In this document: piece after piece, positions 8,698 through 17,163 of the stretch | Numbering within the stretch: the first letter of the stretch is position 1 | How the letters are laid out: the number at the start of each line of letters is the position of its first letter | Assembly: GCF_052060015.1 (NCBI RefSeq) | Contig: NZ_JBPODZ010000008.1 | Span: forward strand, 1-64,000 | Reading direction: 5' to 3' | Length of the DNA stretch: 64,000 nt | DNA from: Arhodomonas sp052060015 | Lineage (GTDB): Bacteria > Pseudomonadota > Gammaproteobacteria > Nitrococcales > Nitrococcaceae | The notes under the pieces: model-generated | What the model was told of the DNA's origin: nothing | What the model saw: the letters and a program-made list of their open reading frames with translations, nothing else | Databases searched by the model: none | Made by a program: the position numbers and the translations under genes

Positions 8698-8798
8698 GTA
8701 CCGCCCTCCGGGCTAGCGGACAAGGCGTGCACTCTAGCGCGTCGCCGCGGCGACGTCAGGGGGTTGGGTGGCCCCGCCCGGGCCCTTATGCTTACGCC

Positions 8799-9539
8799 AT
8801 GCCGAAACCACCCGCGATCGCGACGGACTGGGCGCTGTTCCTGGATTTCGACGGCACGCTGGTACCGCTCGCCGAGCACCCGGACGCCGTCCAAGTCCCC
8901 GACCACCTCCCGGAGCGCCTCGCCGGCCTGCAACGCCGCCTCGACGGCGCGGTAGCCGTGATCAGCGGCCGGCCCATCCACACCTTGGACCGCCTACTCG
9001 CGCCGGCACGGCTGGCCCTCGCCGGCGTCCACGGCCTGGAACGTCGCGGCGCCGACGGCACGCTCCACCATCCCCCGGACCCGTCGACCCTGCTGGGCCC
9101 CGCGTGCCGGGAGCTGGAGGCGTTCGCCCGGGCCCATCCGGGGGTCTACTGGGAGGACAAGCGCCACGCCCTCGCCGCCCACTACCGCCACGCCCCCGCC
9201 GCCGGCCCGGCGCTGCGGGCGCTGCTGGAATCGCTGGCGCACGGCCTCGGCGGCGGTTACGAGGTGCTGAGCGGCAAGTTCGTCCATGAGCTGCGCCCCG
9301 CTGGCTTTGACAAGGGCTCGGCGGTGCGGGCGTTCATGGCGGAGCCACCCTTCGCGGGCCGGAGGCCGGCCTTCGTCGGCGACGACCGCACCGACGAGGA
9401 CGCCTTTTCGGTGGTGAACGCACTGGACGGCTACAGTATTCGGGTGGATGAGGAAAATGCGCCCACCGTGGCCCGCTACCGCCTGGACAATGCGCAGGAG
9501 ACCCTGAAATGGCTGGACGCGCTGCCGACACCGCCGTGA
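8799..9539 (+). CDS. otsB: trehalose-6-phosphate phosphatase
   Basis: OtsB removes phosphate from trehalose-6-phosphate, the second step of trehalose synthesis. The 246-residue product is a HAD-family phosphatase. The nucleophile motif LDFDGTLVPL has D16 and D18, the ISGR motif follows, and GDDRTDED sits near residues 194-201. An open frame extends to 8727, but its first 24 residues are Arg/Pro-rich and unlike the family, so ATG 8799 was chosen. It is the first gene of otsB-GH15-otsA, and the GH15 gene starts inside its last 31 bases. Trehalose is an osmoprotectant, so induction by salt or drying is likely but not visible in the DNA. Confidence 0.94.
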   Translation: MPKPPAIATDWALFLDFDGTLVPLAEHPDAVQVPDHLPERLAGLQRRLDGAVAVISGRPIHTLDRLLAPARLALAGVHGLERRGADGTLHHPPDPSTLLGPACRELEAFARAHPGVYWEDKRHALAAHYRHAPAAGPALRALLESLAHGLGGGYEVLSGKFVHELRPAGFDKGSAVRAFMAEPPFAGRRPAFVGDDRTDEDAFSVVNALDGYSIRVDEENAPTVARYRLDNAQETLKWLDALPTPP

Positions 9540-11317
9540 CCCGGCCCTCCCTGGAGCTGGGGCTGGTGGGCAATGGCCAGATCGCCGCCCTGGTGGACGA
9601 GGCGGCGACCGTGGTCTGGGGGTGCTTCCCGCGCTTCGACGGCGACCCGCTGTTCTCCCGACTGCTCGATGACCGGCACCGCGGCCTGTTCGCGGTGGAC
9701 CTCACCGACCGCATCGAAGGCCGTCAGTACTATCAGCGCAACACCGCCATCCTCCACACCGAGCTGACCGACGCCCATGGCGGCCGGGTGCGGATCACGG
9801 ACTTTGCGCCGCGGTTCAAGCAGTACCAACGCACCTTTCGCCCGGTGATGCTCGTCCGCCGCGTCGAGCCGCTGTCCGGGGCACCGCATGTCCGTGTGCG
9901 GCTGCGCCCCACCAGCGCCTGGGGAACCGCGGAGCCGACGCTCACCCACGGCAGCAATCACATCCGCTACGTCTGCGACGAGCAGGTGCTGCGCCTGACC
10001 ACCGATGCGCCGCTGACCTACCTGCTCGAGGAGCGCGGCTTCGTGCTCCATGAACCGCTGACCTTCATCCTCGGCCCGGACGAGACGCTCGCGGAGTCCG
10101 TGCCCGAGGCCGGCGCACGCTTCCTCGAGCGCACCCGGGACTACTGGGAGGACTGGGTGCGCTCCCTGGCCATCCCCCTGGAGTGGCAGCAGGCGGTGAT
10201 CCGCGCCGCCATCACGCTCAAGCTCTCGAGCTTCGAGCCCACCGGCGCCATTATCGCGGCGGTGACCACCTCCATCCCAGAGGCGCCGGGCACGGGGCGC
10301 AACTGGGACTACCGCTTCTGCTGGCTGCGCGATGCCTACTTCGTGGTGCGTGCGCTCAACCGCCTGGGTGCCACGCGCACCATGGAGCACTTCATCCACT
10401 TCATCGTGAACCTGGTGGCCGAGGCCGGCGACACGGCGCTACAGCCGGTCTACGGGATCACCGGCGAGCGACAACTGGAGGAGCGCACGGCCACGGCACT
10501 TGCCGGTTACCGCGGCGAGCGACCGGTCCGCATGGGCAACGACGCCTTCCGCCAGGACCAGCACGATGTCTATGGCGCGGTGGTCCTCGCCGCCACCCAG
10601 GCCTTCTTCGACGAGCGCCTGGACGGCGACGACCTGGAGCCACTGTTCCACCGCCTCGAGGGGCTCGGCGAGCGCGCCGCCGCCCTGTTCGACCAACCGG
10701 ACGCCGGGATCTGGGAATACCGCGGCCGCCGCGAGGTGCACACCTACTCCAGCGTGATGTGCTGGGCCGCCTGCGACCGGCTCGCCCGCATCGCCGCCCG
10801 CCTCGGCCTCGGTCAACGCGAGGCCTACTGGGCGGAGCAGGCCCGGCACATGCACGCGGTGATCTGCGCGCAGGCCTGGAACGCCCGGCTCGGCCACTTC
10901 GTCGACCGCTTCGGCGGCGCCGACGTGGACGCGAGCCTGCTGCTGTTCCACGAGCTCGGTTTCCTGGACGCGGGGGATCCGCGCTTTGTCGCCACGGTGG
11001 GGGCGGTGGAGCGGGAATTGCAGGCCGGTGATCACCTGTTCCGCTATCGGCGGGAGGACGACTTCGGGCGCCCCGATAATGCCTTCAACGTGTGCACGTT
11101 TTGGTTTATCGACGCCCTGGCGGCCATCGGCCGGACCGAGGAGGCCCGGGCGCTGTTCGCCAACATGCTCGACTGCCGCACCCGCCTGGGGCTGATGTCC
11201 GAGGACCTGGACGTGAATACCGCAGAGCTGTGGGGCAATTTCCCCCAGACCTACAGCATGGTCGGCATCATCAGCACGGCCATGCGCCTGTCCCGGGGCT
11301 GGGAGGACGCCTTCTGA
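9509..11317 (+). CDS. GH15-family glycoside hydrolase (trehalase or alpha-glucosidase candidate)
   Basis: The 602-residue protein has the two-part architecture of bacterial GH15 enzymes: an N-terminal beta-sandwich (LELGLVGNGQIAALVDEAAT) and a C-terminal (alpha/alpha)6 barrel. Barrel motifs include GRNWDYRFCWLRDAYF, the central TYSSVMCWAACDRLARIA, and the C-terminal ELWGNFPQTYSMVGI, matching the family GNFPQ segment. No signal peptide is seen, so it should act in the cytosol. Family members hydrolyse alpha-linked glucose, including trehalose in some actinobacteria. Lying between otsB and otsA, it probably acts on trehalose or a related glucoside and limits accumulation. Its start overlaps otsB by 31 bases and otsA follows after 18 bases. 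Substrate is inferred only. Confidence 0.85.
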   Translation: MAGRAADTAVTRPSLELGLVGNGQIAALVDEAATVVWGCFPRFDGDPLFSRLLDDRHRGLFAVDLTDRIEGRQYYQRNTAILHTELTDAHGGRVRITDFAPRFKQYQRTFRPVMLVRRVEPLSGAPHVRVRLRPTSAWGTAEPTLTHGSNHIRYVCDEQVLRLTTDAPLTYLLEERGFVLHEPLTFILGPDETLAESVPEAGARFLERTRDYWEDWVRSLAIPLEWQQAVIRAAITLKLSSFEPTGAIIAAVTTSIPEAPGTGRNWDYRFCWLRDAYFVVRALNRLGATRTMEHFIHFIVNLVAEAGDTALQPVYGITGERQLEERTATALAGYRGERPVRMGNDAFRQDQHDVYGAVVLAATQAFFDERLDGDDLEPLFHRLEGLGERAAALFDQPDAGIWEYRGRREVHTYSSVMCWAACDRLARIAARLGLGQREAYWAEQARHMHAVICAQAWNARLGHFVDRFGGADVDASLLLFHELGFLDAGDPRFVATVGAVERELQAGDHLFRYRREDDFGRPDNAFNVCTFWFIDALAAIGRTEEARALFANMLDCRTRLGLMSEDLDVNTAELWGNFPQTYSMVGIISTAMRLSRGWEDAF

Positions 11318-11335
11318 TCGATACGGAGCACTAGC

Positions 11336-12715
11336 ATGTCGGGACGACTGATCGCCGTATCCAACCGCGTCGCCCTCCCCCGCGCCGGGGAGAATCAGGC
11401 CGGGGGCCTGGCCGTGGCGATTCAGCGGGCGCTGGCCGAGCACGGCGGGATCTGGTTCGGCTGGAACGGTCGCATCGGCGGTGATCCCGAGCATATCGAG
11501 CACAGCAGTCACGACGGCATCGACTATCTCCGGGTGCCGCTGACCGGCTCGGAGCACGAGCACTACTACCTGGGCTACGCCAACCGGGTGCTCTGGCCGG
11601 TGTTCCACCTCATGCCCATGTCCATGTGTTACAGCCGCACGGACTACAACCGCTACCGGGCCGTCAATCGCCGCTTTGCCGCCCAGCTCGCGGCGGTCGC
11701 CGAGCCCGGGGACCGCTTCTGGATCCACGACTACCACCTCATCCCCCTCGGGGAGGCCCTGCGCGAACAGGGCCTGCGCCAGCCCCTGGGGTTTTTCCTG
11801 CACATCCCCTTCCCGCCTTACCAGGTGCTGCGCGCGCTGCCGGATCATCGCGCCCTGCTGAGCGCGCTGTGCCGCTACGACCTGGTGGGCTTTCAGACCG
11901 AGGCCGACCGGGAGGCCTTTCTCGACGCGGCGCACCACGCCCTCGGCGCCACGGTGGAGGGCGGCGTTGCCGTGCACGGGGAGGCGGGGCGCACGGCCAC
12001 CGTGGTGTGCCCGGTAGGCGTAGCGGTGGACGAGCTGGCGGCGCTGGCGGCCCACGGGCGCGACTCCCGGCGGGTGCGCCGGCGCATCGACGGCCTCTAC
12101 GGCCGGTTGATCATCGGCGTCGAGCGGCTGGACTACACCAAGGGGCTGCGGGCCCGGCTTGCCGGCTATGAGCGCTTCCTGGAGCGCCACCCGGACCGGC
12201 GCGGCAAGGTGGTATTCATGCAGGTCGCCACCCCCTCGCGCACCGAGATCCCGGACTACCGAGACCTGCGCCATGAGGTGGAGGGCATGGCCGGCCACAT
12301 CAACGGCCGTTACGCTGAATTCAATTGGGTGCCGGTGCACTACCTCCACCGCAGCTTCGCCCGCGCGTCCCTCATGGGCTTCTACCGCCACGCCGACGCC
12401 GCCCTGGTCACGGCCCTGCGTGACGGCATGAACCTGGTCGCCAAGGAGTTCGTGGCCGCCCAGGATCGCGATGATCCCGGCGTGCTGATACTCTCGGAGC
12501 TCGCCGGGGCAGCGCAGGAGCTGGACGCCGCGCTGCTCATCAACCCCTTCGACATCGACACCATCGCGGAGGCCCTGGAGCAGGCCCTGTCCATGCCGCT
12601 GGCGGAGCGCCGCGAGCGCCACCAGGCCATGCTCGGGAGGCTGCGCGCCAGTGATCTACGGGACTGGCACGGCCGCTTTCTCACCGCCCTGGACGCGGCG
12701 GCTTCCGGCGGTTGA
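11336..12715 (+). CDS. otsA: trehalose-6-phosphate synthase (GT20)
   Basis: OtsA transfers glucose from UDP-glucose (or ADP-glucose) to glucose-6-phosphate. The 459-residue product shows the GT20 motifs SNRVALP near the N-terminus, WIHDYHLIPL, FFLHIPFPP, the phosphate-binding GVERLDYTKGL near residue 265 and ALRDGMNLVAKEFVA near residue 365. The length is typical. GGAG lies about 8 bases before the ATG. The related glucosylglycerol-phosphate synthase is an alternative, but the adjacent otsB-type phosphatase favours trehalose. glgC elsewhere in the window could supply ADP-glucose as donor. The stop codon is embedded in the rpsT promoter. Confidence 0.93.
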   Translation: MSGRLIAVSNRVALPRAGENQAGGLAVAIQRALAEHGGIWFGWNGRIGGDPEHIEHSSHDGIDYLRVPLTGSEHEHYYLGYANRVLWPVFHLMPMSMCYSRTDYNRYRAVNRRFAAQLAAVAEPGDRFWIHDYHLIPLGEALREQGLRQPLGFFLHIPFPPYQVLRALPDHRALLSALCRYDLVGFQTEADREAFLDAAHHALGATVEGGVAVHGEAGRTATVVCPVGVAVDELAALAAHGRDSRRVRRRIDGLYGRLIIGVERLDYTKGLRARLAGYERFLERHPDRRGKVVFMQVATPSRTEIPDYRDLRHEVEGMAGHINGRYAEFNWVPVHYLHRSFARASLMGFYRHADAALVTALRDGMNLVAKEFVAAQDRDDPGVLILSELAGAAQELDAALLINPFDIDTIAEALEQALSMPLAERRERHQAMLGRLRASDLRDWHGRFLTALDAAASGG

Positions 12716-12741
12716 CATAGCGGGCGGCAAGCGCCAATATT
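12712..12741 (+). promoter_or_regulatory. sigma-70-type promoter of rpsT
   Basis: A perfect -35 TTGACA (12712-12717) is followed, after 18 bases, by AATATT (12736-12741, 4 of 6 matches). The -35 box overlaps the otsA stop codon. Transcription would begin about 40 bases before rpsT. Confidence 0.65.
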
Positions 12742-12786
12742 CGCGGCTTTAGTCCGTTCGGCTTTCAAACCAGCAGGAGTTGGATC

Positions 12787-13050
12787 TTGGCTAACATCGC
12801 CTCCGCAAAGAAGCGCGCTCGCCAGACCGAGAAGCGCCGCCGCCACAACCAGGCCCGTCGCTCGATGATGCGTACCCAGATCAAGCAGGTGGTCCAGGCG
12901 ATCGAGGCGGGTGACAAGGCGAAGGCCGAGGCCGCCTACAACGAGGCCGTCCCGGTGCTCGACCGGTTCGCCACCCGCGGGCTGATCCACAAGAACAAGG
13001 CCGCCCGCCACAAGAGCCGCCTCGCCAAGCGGATCAAGGCCCTCGGCTGA
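12787..13050 (+). CDS. rpsT: 30S ribosomal protein S20
   Basis: S20 is a small basic protein that binds 16S rRNA early in 30S assembly. The 87-residue product starts MANIASAKKRARQTEKRR and is helical and Lys/Arg-rich throughout, of family length. The start codon is TTG, set by AGGAG at 12775-12779 seven bases upstream. In Escherichia coli S20 also starts with a UUG codon and weak initiation is part of its translational autoregulation, so the same control is plausible here. It stands alone between the trehalose cassette and the convergent proB. Confidence 0.97.
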   Translation: MANIASAKKRARQTEKRRRHNQARRSMMRTQIKQVVQAIEAGDKAKAEAAYNEAVPVLDRFATRGLIHKNKAARHKSRLAKRIKALG

Positions 13051-13059
13051 GGGCCGCGT

Positions 13060-13076
13060 CCCGCGCTCAGCGCGGG
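13060..13076. terminator. hairpin between convergent rpsT and proB, possible terminator
   Basis: CCCGCG (13060-13065) pairs with CGCGGG (13071-13076) around a 5-base loop, and flanking GGCC/GGCC bases can extend the stem. It lies in the 16-base gap between the convergent genes and runs into the proB stop codon. No T-run follows on either strand, so it is at best a weak or Rho-assisted terminator. Confidence 0.35.
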
Positions 13077-14218
13077 CCCTCCTCGACAAGCACCAGGTTA
13101 TCGCGGTGGATGAGCTCCGGCTCATCCACATAGCCGAGGACCGCCTCGATCCGTGAGGACGGAACGCCGACGAGGCGACGCGCGTCCTGGGATCCATAGT
13201 TCACCAGCCCCCTCGCCACCTCGCGGCCCTGCGGATCCACGCAGGTCACCATCTCGCCGCGGATGAATCGCCCGTCCACCCGGGTCACCCCCACGGGCAA
13301 CAGGCTGCGACCATCCTCGCGGAGCACCCGCGCCGCACCCGCATCCAGCCAGAGCCTTCCGCGGGCCTGGAGCTGACCGGCGAGCCATTGCTTGCGCGCC
13401 GCCAGCCGTTCCCGGGACGGCCAGAGCAGGGTGCCGATCCCCTCACCGCCGGAAAGCCGGTCGAGGACGTCCTCCTCCCGGCCGGAGGCGATCACCGTGG
13501 CGGCCCCCGAACGGGCGGCCCGCGAGGCCGCGCGCACCTTGGTGCGCATCCCGCCGCTGCCGAGTACCCCGGCGGCATCCGAGCACATGGCCTCCAGGGC
13601 CGGATCGTCGGCGTCCGCCTCCCGGATCAGCGCGGCCCCGGGATGTTCCCGGGGATCGGCGTCGTAAAGGCCGGCCTGGTCGGTGAGGATGAACAGCGCA
13701 TCCGCCTCCACCAGGTTGGCCACCAGGGCGGCCAGGGTATCGTTGTCGCCGAAGCGAATCTCGTCGGTGGCCACGGTATCGTTCTCGTTGACCACCGGCA
13801 CCACGCCCAGGGCGAGCAGGCTCCGGAGTGTGCTACGGGCGTTGAGATAGCGCCGGCGGTCGGCCAGATCCTCGTGGGTGAGCAGCACCTGGGCGGTGTG
13901 CAGGCCGAAGCGGCGGAACTTGCCCTCATAGGCCTCCACCAGCCCCATCTGGCCCACCGCCGCCGCGGCCTGCAGTTGGTGCAGGGCATGGGGACGGCGT
14001 GTCCAGCCGAGCCGCTGGACGCCCTCGGCCACCGAGCCCGAGGACACGAGCACCACCTCCACGCCGCGACGACGCGCGTCGGCGATCTGGCGCACCCAGT
14101 CCGCAATGCGCTCCCGATCCAGGCCACGGCCGTCGTTGGTAACCAGGGCGCTGCCGATCTTGACCACCCAGCGCCGGGTCTCCCCCAGTCGCCGCCGCCA
14201 GTCAGCCCCCTGGTCCAT
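13067..14218 (-). CDS. proB: glutamate 5-kinase
   Basis: ProB phosphorylates glutamate in the first step of proline synthesis. The 383-residue product has an N-terminal amino acid kinase domain (WVVKIGSALVTNDGRG, VSSGSVAEG, VVNENDTVATDEIRFGDND) and a C-terminal PUA domain from about residue 290 (GVTRVDGRFIRGEMV). The frame extends to 14323, but MDQGADWRRR at 14218 fits the family N-terminus. It overlaps the obgE stop by 17 bases, so it is translated from the obgE message. Proline is a compatible solute, a possible link with the trehalose genes nearby. Confidence 0.95.
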   Translation of the reverse strand: MDQGADWRRRLGETRRWVVKIGSALVTNDGRGLDRERIADWVRQIADARRRGVEVVLVSSGSVAEGVQRLGWTRRPHALHQLQAAAAVGQMGLVEAYEGKFRRFGLHTAQVLLTHEDLADRRRYLNARSTLRSLLALGVVPVVNENDTVATDEIRFGDNDTLAALVANLVEADALFILTDQAGLYDADPREHPGAALIREADADDPALEAMCSDAAGVLGSGGMRTKVRAASRAARSGAATVIASGREEDVLDRLSGGEGIGTLLWPSRERLAARKQWLAGQLQARGRLWLDAGAARVLREDGRSLLPVGVTRVDGRFIRGEMVTCVDPQGREVARGLVNYGSQDARRLVGVPSSRIEAVLGYVDEPELIHRDNLVLVEEGPR

Positions 14219-15245
14219 GCTCGTCGCCCTCCTCGTCAATGCTCTCCAGCCGGACCATGACCCGACGGCAAAGCTCTGCGGTGCCCTCACCGGTCTCGCC
14301 GGAGACGGCGAACACCGGCCCATCCCAGCCCATGGCGGCGGCGATCTCGGCGGTCACGGCCTCCTGCTCGTCGGCGGGGATCAGGTCCATCTTGTTGAGG
14401 ACCAGCCAGCGCTCCCGCGCCGCCAGCGCCGGATCGAAACGGGCCACTTCGCCGACCACCGAAGCGGCATCCTCGGCGGGATCCCGGTCGTCGTAGATAC
14501 AGGAGACATCCACCACGTGCAGCAGCAACCGGGTCCGCGCCAGGTGTTTGAGAAAACGCACGCCGAGGCCCGCGCCCTCCGCCGCCCCCTCGATGAGGCC
14601 GGGGATGTCGGCCATCACGAAGCTTTGACCGGGCCCCACCCGGACCACACCCAGGCTGGGATAGAGGGTGGTGAAGGGATAGTCCGCCACTCGCGGGCGC
14701 GCCGCGGAAACGGCGCGAAGGAGCGTGGACTTGCCGGCGTTGGGCAGGCCCAGCAGGCCCACGTCGGCGAGCACCCGTAATTCCAGGCCCAGCTCCCGAC
14801 GCTCACCAGACTGGCCCGGGGTGGACTGTCGCGGCGCCCGATTGGTGGAGCTCTTGAAATGGATGTTGCCGATGCCGCCATCGCCACCGCGGGCAACCAG
14901 CAGCCGTTCCCCCTCGGCGGTCACATCACCGATGGTCTCCCCGGTCTCGGCGTCCACCACCACGGTGCCCACGGGGACGGGCACCACGACGTCCTCGCCG
15001 CTGCGCCCGGTCATCTGCCGGCCGCGGCCGTTATCGCCGCGCTCGGCGGCATAGCGACGGCTATGGCGGAAATCCGCGAGGGTATTGAGACCCTCATCGC
15101 CCACCAGGTAGACGCTGCCCCCACGGCCACCGTCACCGCCGTCGGGCCCGCCGCGGGGGACGAACTTCTCCCGACGGAAGCTCACGCAGCCGTCACCGCC
15201 ATCGCCGGCGGCCACCCGGATTCGGGCCTCATCCACGAATTTCAT
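14202..15245 (-). CDS. obgE: Obg-family GTPase, ribosome maturation
   Basis: ObgE (CgtA) is an essential GTPase that associates with the 50S subunit and links ribosome assembly to (p)ppGpp. The 347-residue product has the Gly-rich Obg domain in residues 1-158 (MKFVDEARIRVAAGDGGDG, with repeated GGDGG stretches) and a G domain with GLPNAGKST (G1), ADIPGLIEGA (G3) and NKMD (G4). It has a short acidic tail. It is followed by proB on the same strand. A strong terminator hairpin separates it from rplU-rpmA, so it probably relies on readthrough or a promoter near 15246-15320. Confidence 0.97.
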   Translation of the reverse strand: MKFVDEARIRVAAGDGGDGCVSFRREKFVPRGGPDGGDGGRGGSVYLVGDEGLNTLADFRHSRRYAAERGDNGRGRQMTGRSGEDVVVPVPVGTVVVDAETGETIGDVTAEGERLLVARGGDGGIGNIHFKSSTNRAPRQSTPGQSGERRELGLELRVLADVGLLGLPNAGKSTLLRAVSAARPRVADYPFTTLYPSLGVVRVGPGQSFVMADIPGLIEGAAEGAGLGVRFLKHLARTRLLLHVVDVSCIYDDRDPAEDAASVVGEVARFDPALAARERWLVLNKMDLIPADEQEAVTAEIAAAMGWDGPVFAVSGETGEGTAELCRRVMVRLESIDEEGDEHGPGG

Positions 15246-15266
15246 GCTGCCACCTCGGGAGCGCTC

Positions 15267-15298
15267 ATAAAAAAGCCCCGTGCGGCGACGGGGCTTTT
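15267..15298 (-). terminator. intrinsic terminator after rplU-rpmA
   Basis: AGCCCCGT (15274-15281) pairs with ACGGGGCT (15288-15295) around a 6-base loop. On the minus strand the stem is followed by six T and then AT. It ends the rplU-rpmA transcript 23 bases after rpmA. A T4 run on the other side is too short to matter much. Confidence 0.85.
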
Positions 15299-15320
15299 CG
15301 GGGTTCGGTTTGGCTTCCGA

Positions 15321-15581
15321 TCAGCTCGCCGGCCGCACGCTCACTACGCGTCGCTGCCGCGGCCCCTTGCGCTCGAACACCACCTCGCCGTCGCTCTTGG
15401 CGAACAGGGTGTGGTCATGGCCGACCCCCACGTTGCTGCCGGCGTGGAAATGGGTGCCACGCTGGCGCACCAGGATGTTGCCGGCGCGCACGGCCTGGCC
15501 GCCGAAGCGCTTGACGCCGAGACGTTTCGATTCCGAGTCGCGGCCGTTACGGGTACTGCCGCCTGCCTTCTTGTGTGCCAT
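15321..15581 (-). CDS. rpmA: 50S ribosomal protein L27
   Basis: L27 lies at the peptidyl transferase centre of the 50S subunit. The 86-residue product has the family start MAHKKAGGSTRNGRDSESKR and the LGVKRFGGQAVRAGNILVRQ segment. The N-terminus begins directly at AHKKAG, without the cleavable Firmicutes-type leader. GGAGG precedes the ATG by 11 bases. It is cotranscribed with rplU, 19 bases upstream, and followed by an intrinsic terminator. Confidence 0.98.
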   Translation of the reverse strand: MAHKKAGGSTRNGRDSESKRLGVKRFGGQAVRAGNILVRQRGTHFHAGSNVGVGHDHTLFAKSDGEVVFERKGPRQRRVVSVRPAS

Positions 15582-15600
15582 GGCTCGTTAACCCTCCGAT

Positions 15601-15912
15601 TCAGCCGGCCTGGATGCCGGTGATCTTGACCTCGGTGTAGTGCTGGCGGTGGCCGTGCTTGCGATGATAGCCCTGCCGGCGCCGGAACTTCACGATCTCC
15701 ACCTTGCGGCCACGGCCATGGGCCACGACCTCGGCGGCGACGCGACCGCCGTCCACCAGCGGAGAACCCACCTTGACGTCGTCACCGCCGACCATCAGCA
15801 CCTGATCGAACTCCACCGTCGACCCGGCCTCGGCGTCCATCTTCTCCACGCGGAGGACATCGCCCTCGCTGACGCGATACTGCTTGCCCCCCGTCTTGAT
15901 CACGGCGTACAT
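15601..15912 (-). CDS. rplU: 50S ribosomal protein L21
   Basis: L21 binds 23S rRNA in the 50S subunit. The 103-residue product starts MYAVIKTGGKQYRVSEGD and ends with the family KFRRRQGYHRKHGHRQHYTE region. A frame five codons longer exists, but ATG 15912 is the conserved start and has GGAG 8 bases upstream. It is first in rplU-rpmA, read from a good sigma-70 promoter at 15974-16002, and divergent from ispB as in many gammaproteobacteria. Confidence 0.98.
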   Translation of the reverse strand: MYAVIKTGGKQYRVSEGDVLRVEKMDAEAGSTVEFDQVLMVGGDDVKVGSPLVDGGRVAAEVVAHGRGRKVEIVKFRRRQGYHRKHGHRQHYTEVKITGIQAG

Positions 15913-15973
15913 GGCTGCGTTCTCCAAAGATTCGGTTCGCTGCGATTGCGGTCTGGGAAACTAAAGACCGCGA

Positions 15974-16002
15974 ATGATAGGCCGGACGGCCGGCGAGGTC
16001 AA
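15974..16002 (-). promoter_or_regulatory. promoter of rplU-rpmA
   Basis: On the minus strand TTGACC (16002-15997) is followed by 17 bases and TATCAT (15979-15974). Both boxes match the sigma-70 consensus at 5 of 6 bases. It leaves a leader of roughly 55 bases before rplU. Confidence 0.75.
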
Positions 16003-16031
16003 CTGCGCGGGCGGTGCCCGGGCGCAGTTCC

Positions 16032-16060
16032 TTGACACCCCCCCACCCCCTCTCTAGCAT
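16032..16060 (+). promoter_or_regulatory. promoter of ispB and tRNA-Pro
   Basis: TTGACA (16032-16037, perfect) is followed by 17 bases and TAGCAT (16055-16060, 4 of 6). It faces away from the rplU promoter, with the two -35 boxes about 30 bases apart. It places the start of transcription about 40 bases before ispB. Confidence 0.7.
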
Positions 16061-16106
16061 CGCAGCGACCCCACCGCCACAACCCGGTTCTTGGACGCAA
16101 CAGCCG

Positions 16107-17066
16107 ATGGATCTCGCCGATATTCGCGCCCTGGTGGCGGACGACATGCAGGCCGTGGATCGTGCCATTCGCCACCGCCTGCGCTCGGACGTGGCACTCA
16201 TCAATCAGCTCGGCGGCTATATCGTCAACAGCGGCGGCAAGCGGCTCCGCCCCATGGTGGTCCTGCTCACCGCCCGCGCCGCTGGTTACGAGGGCACCCA
16301 CCACATCCCACTGGCGGCCATCGTCGAGCTCATCCATACCGCTACCCTCCTCCATGACGACGTGGTGGACGCCTCCGAGGTGCGCCGCGGACAGGATACG
16401 GCCAATCACATCTGGGGCAACGAGGCGAGCGTGCTGGTGGGGGATTTCCTCTACACCCGCTCGTTTCAGATGATGGTGGAGCTCGACAGCCAGGAGGCCA
16501 TGCGCGTGTTTGCCCTGGCCACCAACACCATCGCCGAGGGCGAGGTCTTGCAGCTGCTCAACGTCCACGACGCAGACGTCGACGAGCCCCGCTACCAGGA
16601 TGTCATCTACCGCAAGACCGCGGCCTTGTTCGAGGCGGGTTGCTATCTCGGGGGCCTGTTTGCCGGTGGTGATGCCGAGGCCGCCGGCGCCTATGGCCGC
16701 CACCTGGGCACGGCATTCCAGCTCATCGACGATGCCCTGGATTACGACGGCGACCCCGCGGAGATCGGCAAGAACGTGGGCGACGACCTCGCGGAGGGCA
16801 AAACCACCATGCCGCTGATCCGCGCCATGGAAGTGGGCGACGGGACCACCCGTACACTGATCCGCGAGGCCATCGAGGCGGGTGGCCGCGAGCGCATCGC
16901 GGAGGTCTGCGATGCCATTGCAAAGACCGATGCCATTGCCTATACTCGCCGACTCGCTGAAGAGGAAGCGAAACGGGCCGAGGAGGCGTTGCGCTTCGCG
17001 GTGGACGATTCCCTCGGCGAGGCGCTCGCGGCGCTTGCCCGCTTCGCCGCCGACCGCCGCTACTAG
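16107..17066 (+). CDS. ispB: octaprenyl (polyprenyl) diphosphate synthase
   Basis: IspB extends farnesyl diphosphate with IPP to make the side chain of ubiquinone or menaquinone. The 319-residue product has GGKRLRP near residue 44, the first Asp-rich motif LLHDDVVD (residues 81-88) and the second LIDDALDYDGD (206-216), all typical of trans-prenyltransferases. The frame extends to 16014, but those codons are Pro/Ser-rich, and MDLADIRALV at 16107 fits the family. The tRNA-Pro gene starts 12 bases after the stop, so they are probably one transcript. It uses the IPP made through IspH. Confidence 0.95.
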   Translation: MDLADIRALVADDMQAVDRAIRHRLRSDVALINQLGGYIVNSGGKRLRPMVVLLTARAAGYEGTHHIPLAAIVELIHTATLLHDDVVDASEVRRGQDTANHIWGNEASVLVGDFLYTRSFQMMVELDSQEAMRVFALATNTIAEGEVLQLLNVHDADVDEPRYQDVIYRKTAALFEAGCYLGGLFAGGDAEAAGAYGRHLGTAFQLIDDALDYDGDPAEIGKNVGDDLAEGKTTMPLIRAMEVGDGTTRTLIREAIEAGGRERIAEVCDAIAKTDAIAYTRRLAEEEAKRAEEALRFAVDDSLGEALAALARFAADRRY

Positions 17067-17078
17067 CCGCTTCACAAT

Positions 17079-17155
17079 CGGGGTGTAGCTCAGCTTGGTA
17101 GAGCACTACGTTCGGGACGTAGGAGTCGCTGGTTCGAATCCAGTCACCCCGACCA
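17079..17155 (+). tRNA. tRNA-Pro (anticodon CGG)
   Basis: The 77 bases fold as a complete cloverleaf: acceptor CGGGGTG/CACCCCG with A discriminator and encoded CCA, D stem GCTC/GAGC, anticodon stem CTACG/CGTAG with loop TTCGGGA, and T arm GCTGG-TTCGAAT-CCAGT. The anticodon CGG reads CCG proline codons, abundant in this GC-rich genome. No promoter is obvious in the 12-base gap after ispB, so it is likely cotranscribed and processed. Confidence 0.97.
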
Positions 17156-17163
17156 GAATCCCC

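Noticed and set aside
10439..12622. 727-codon open frame on the minus strand opposite the GH15 and otsA genes
   Set aside because: Antisense shadow; the plus-strand proteins have full catalytic motifs.
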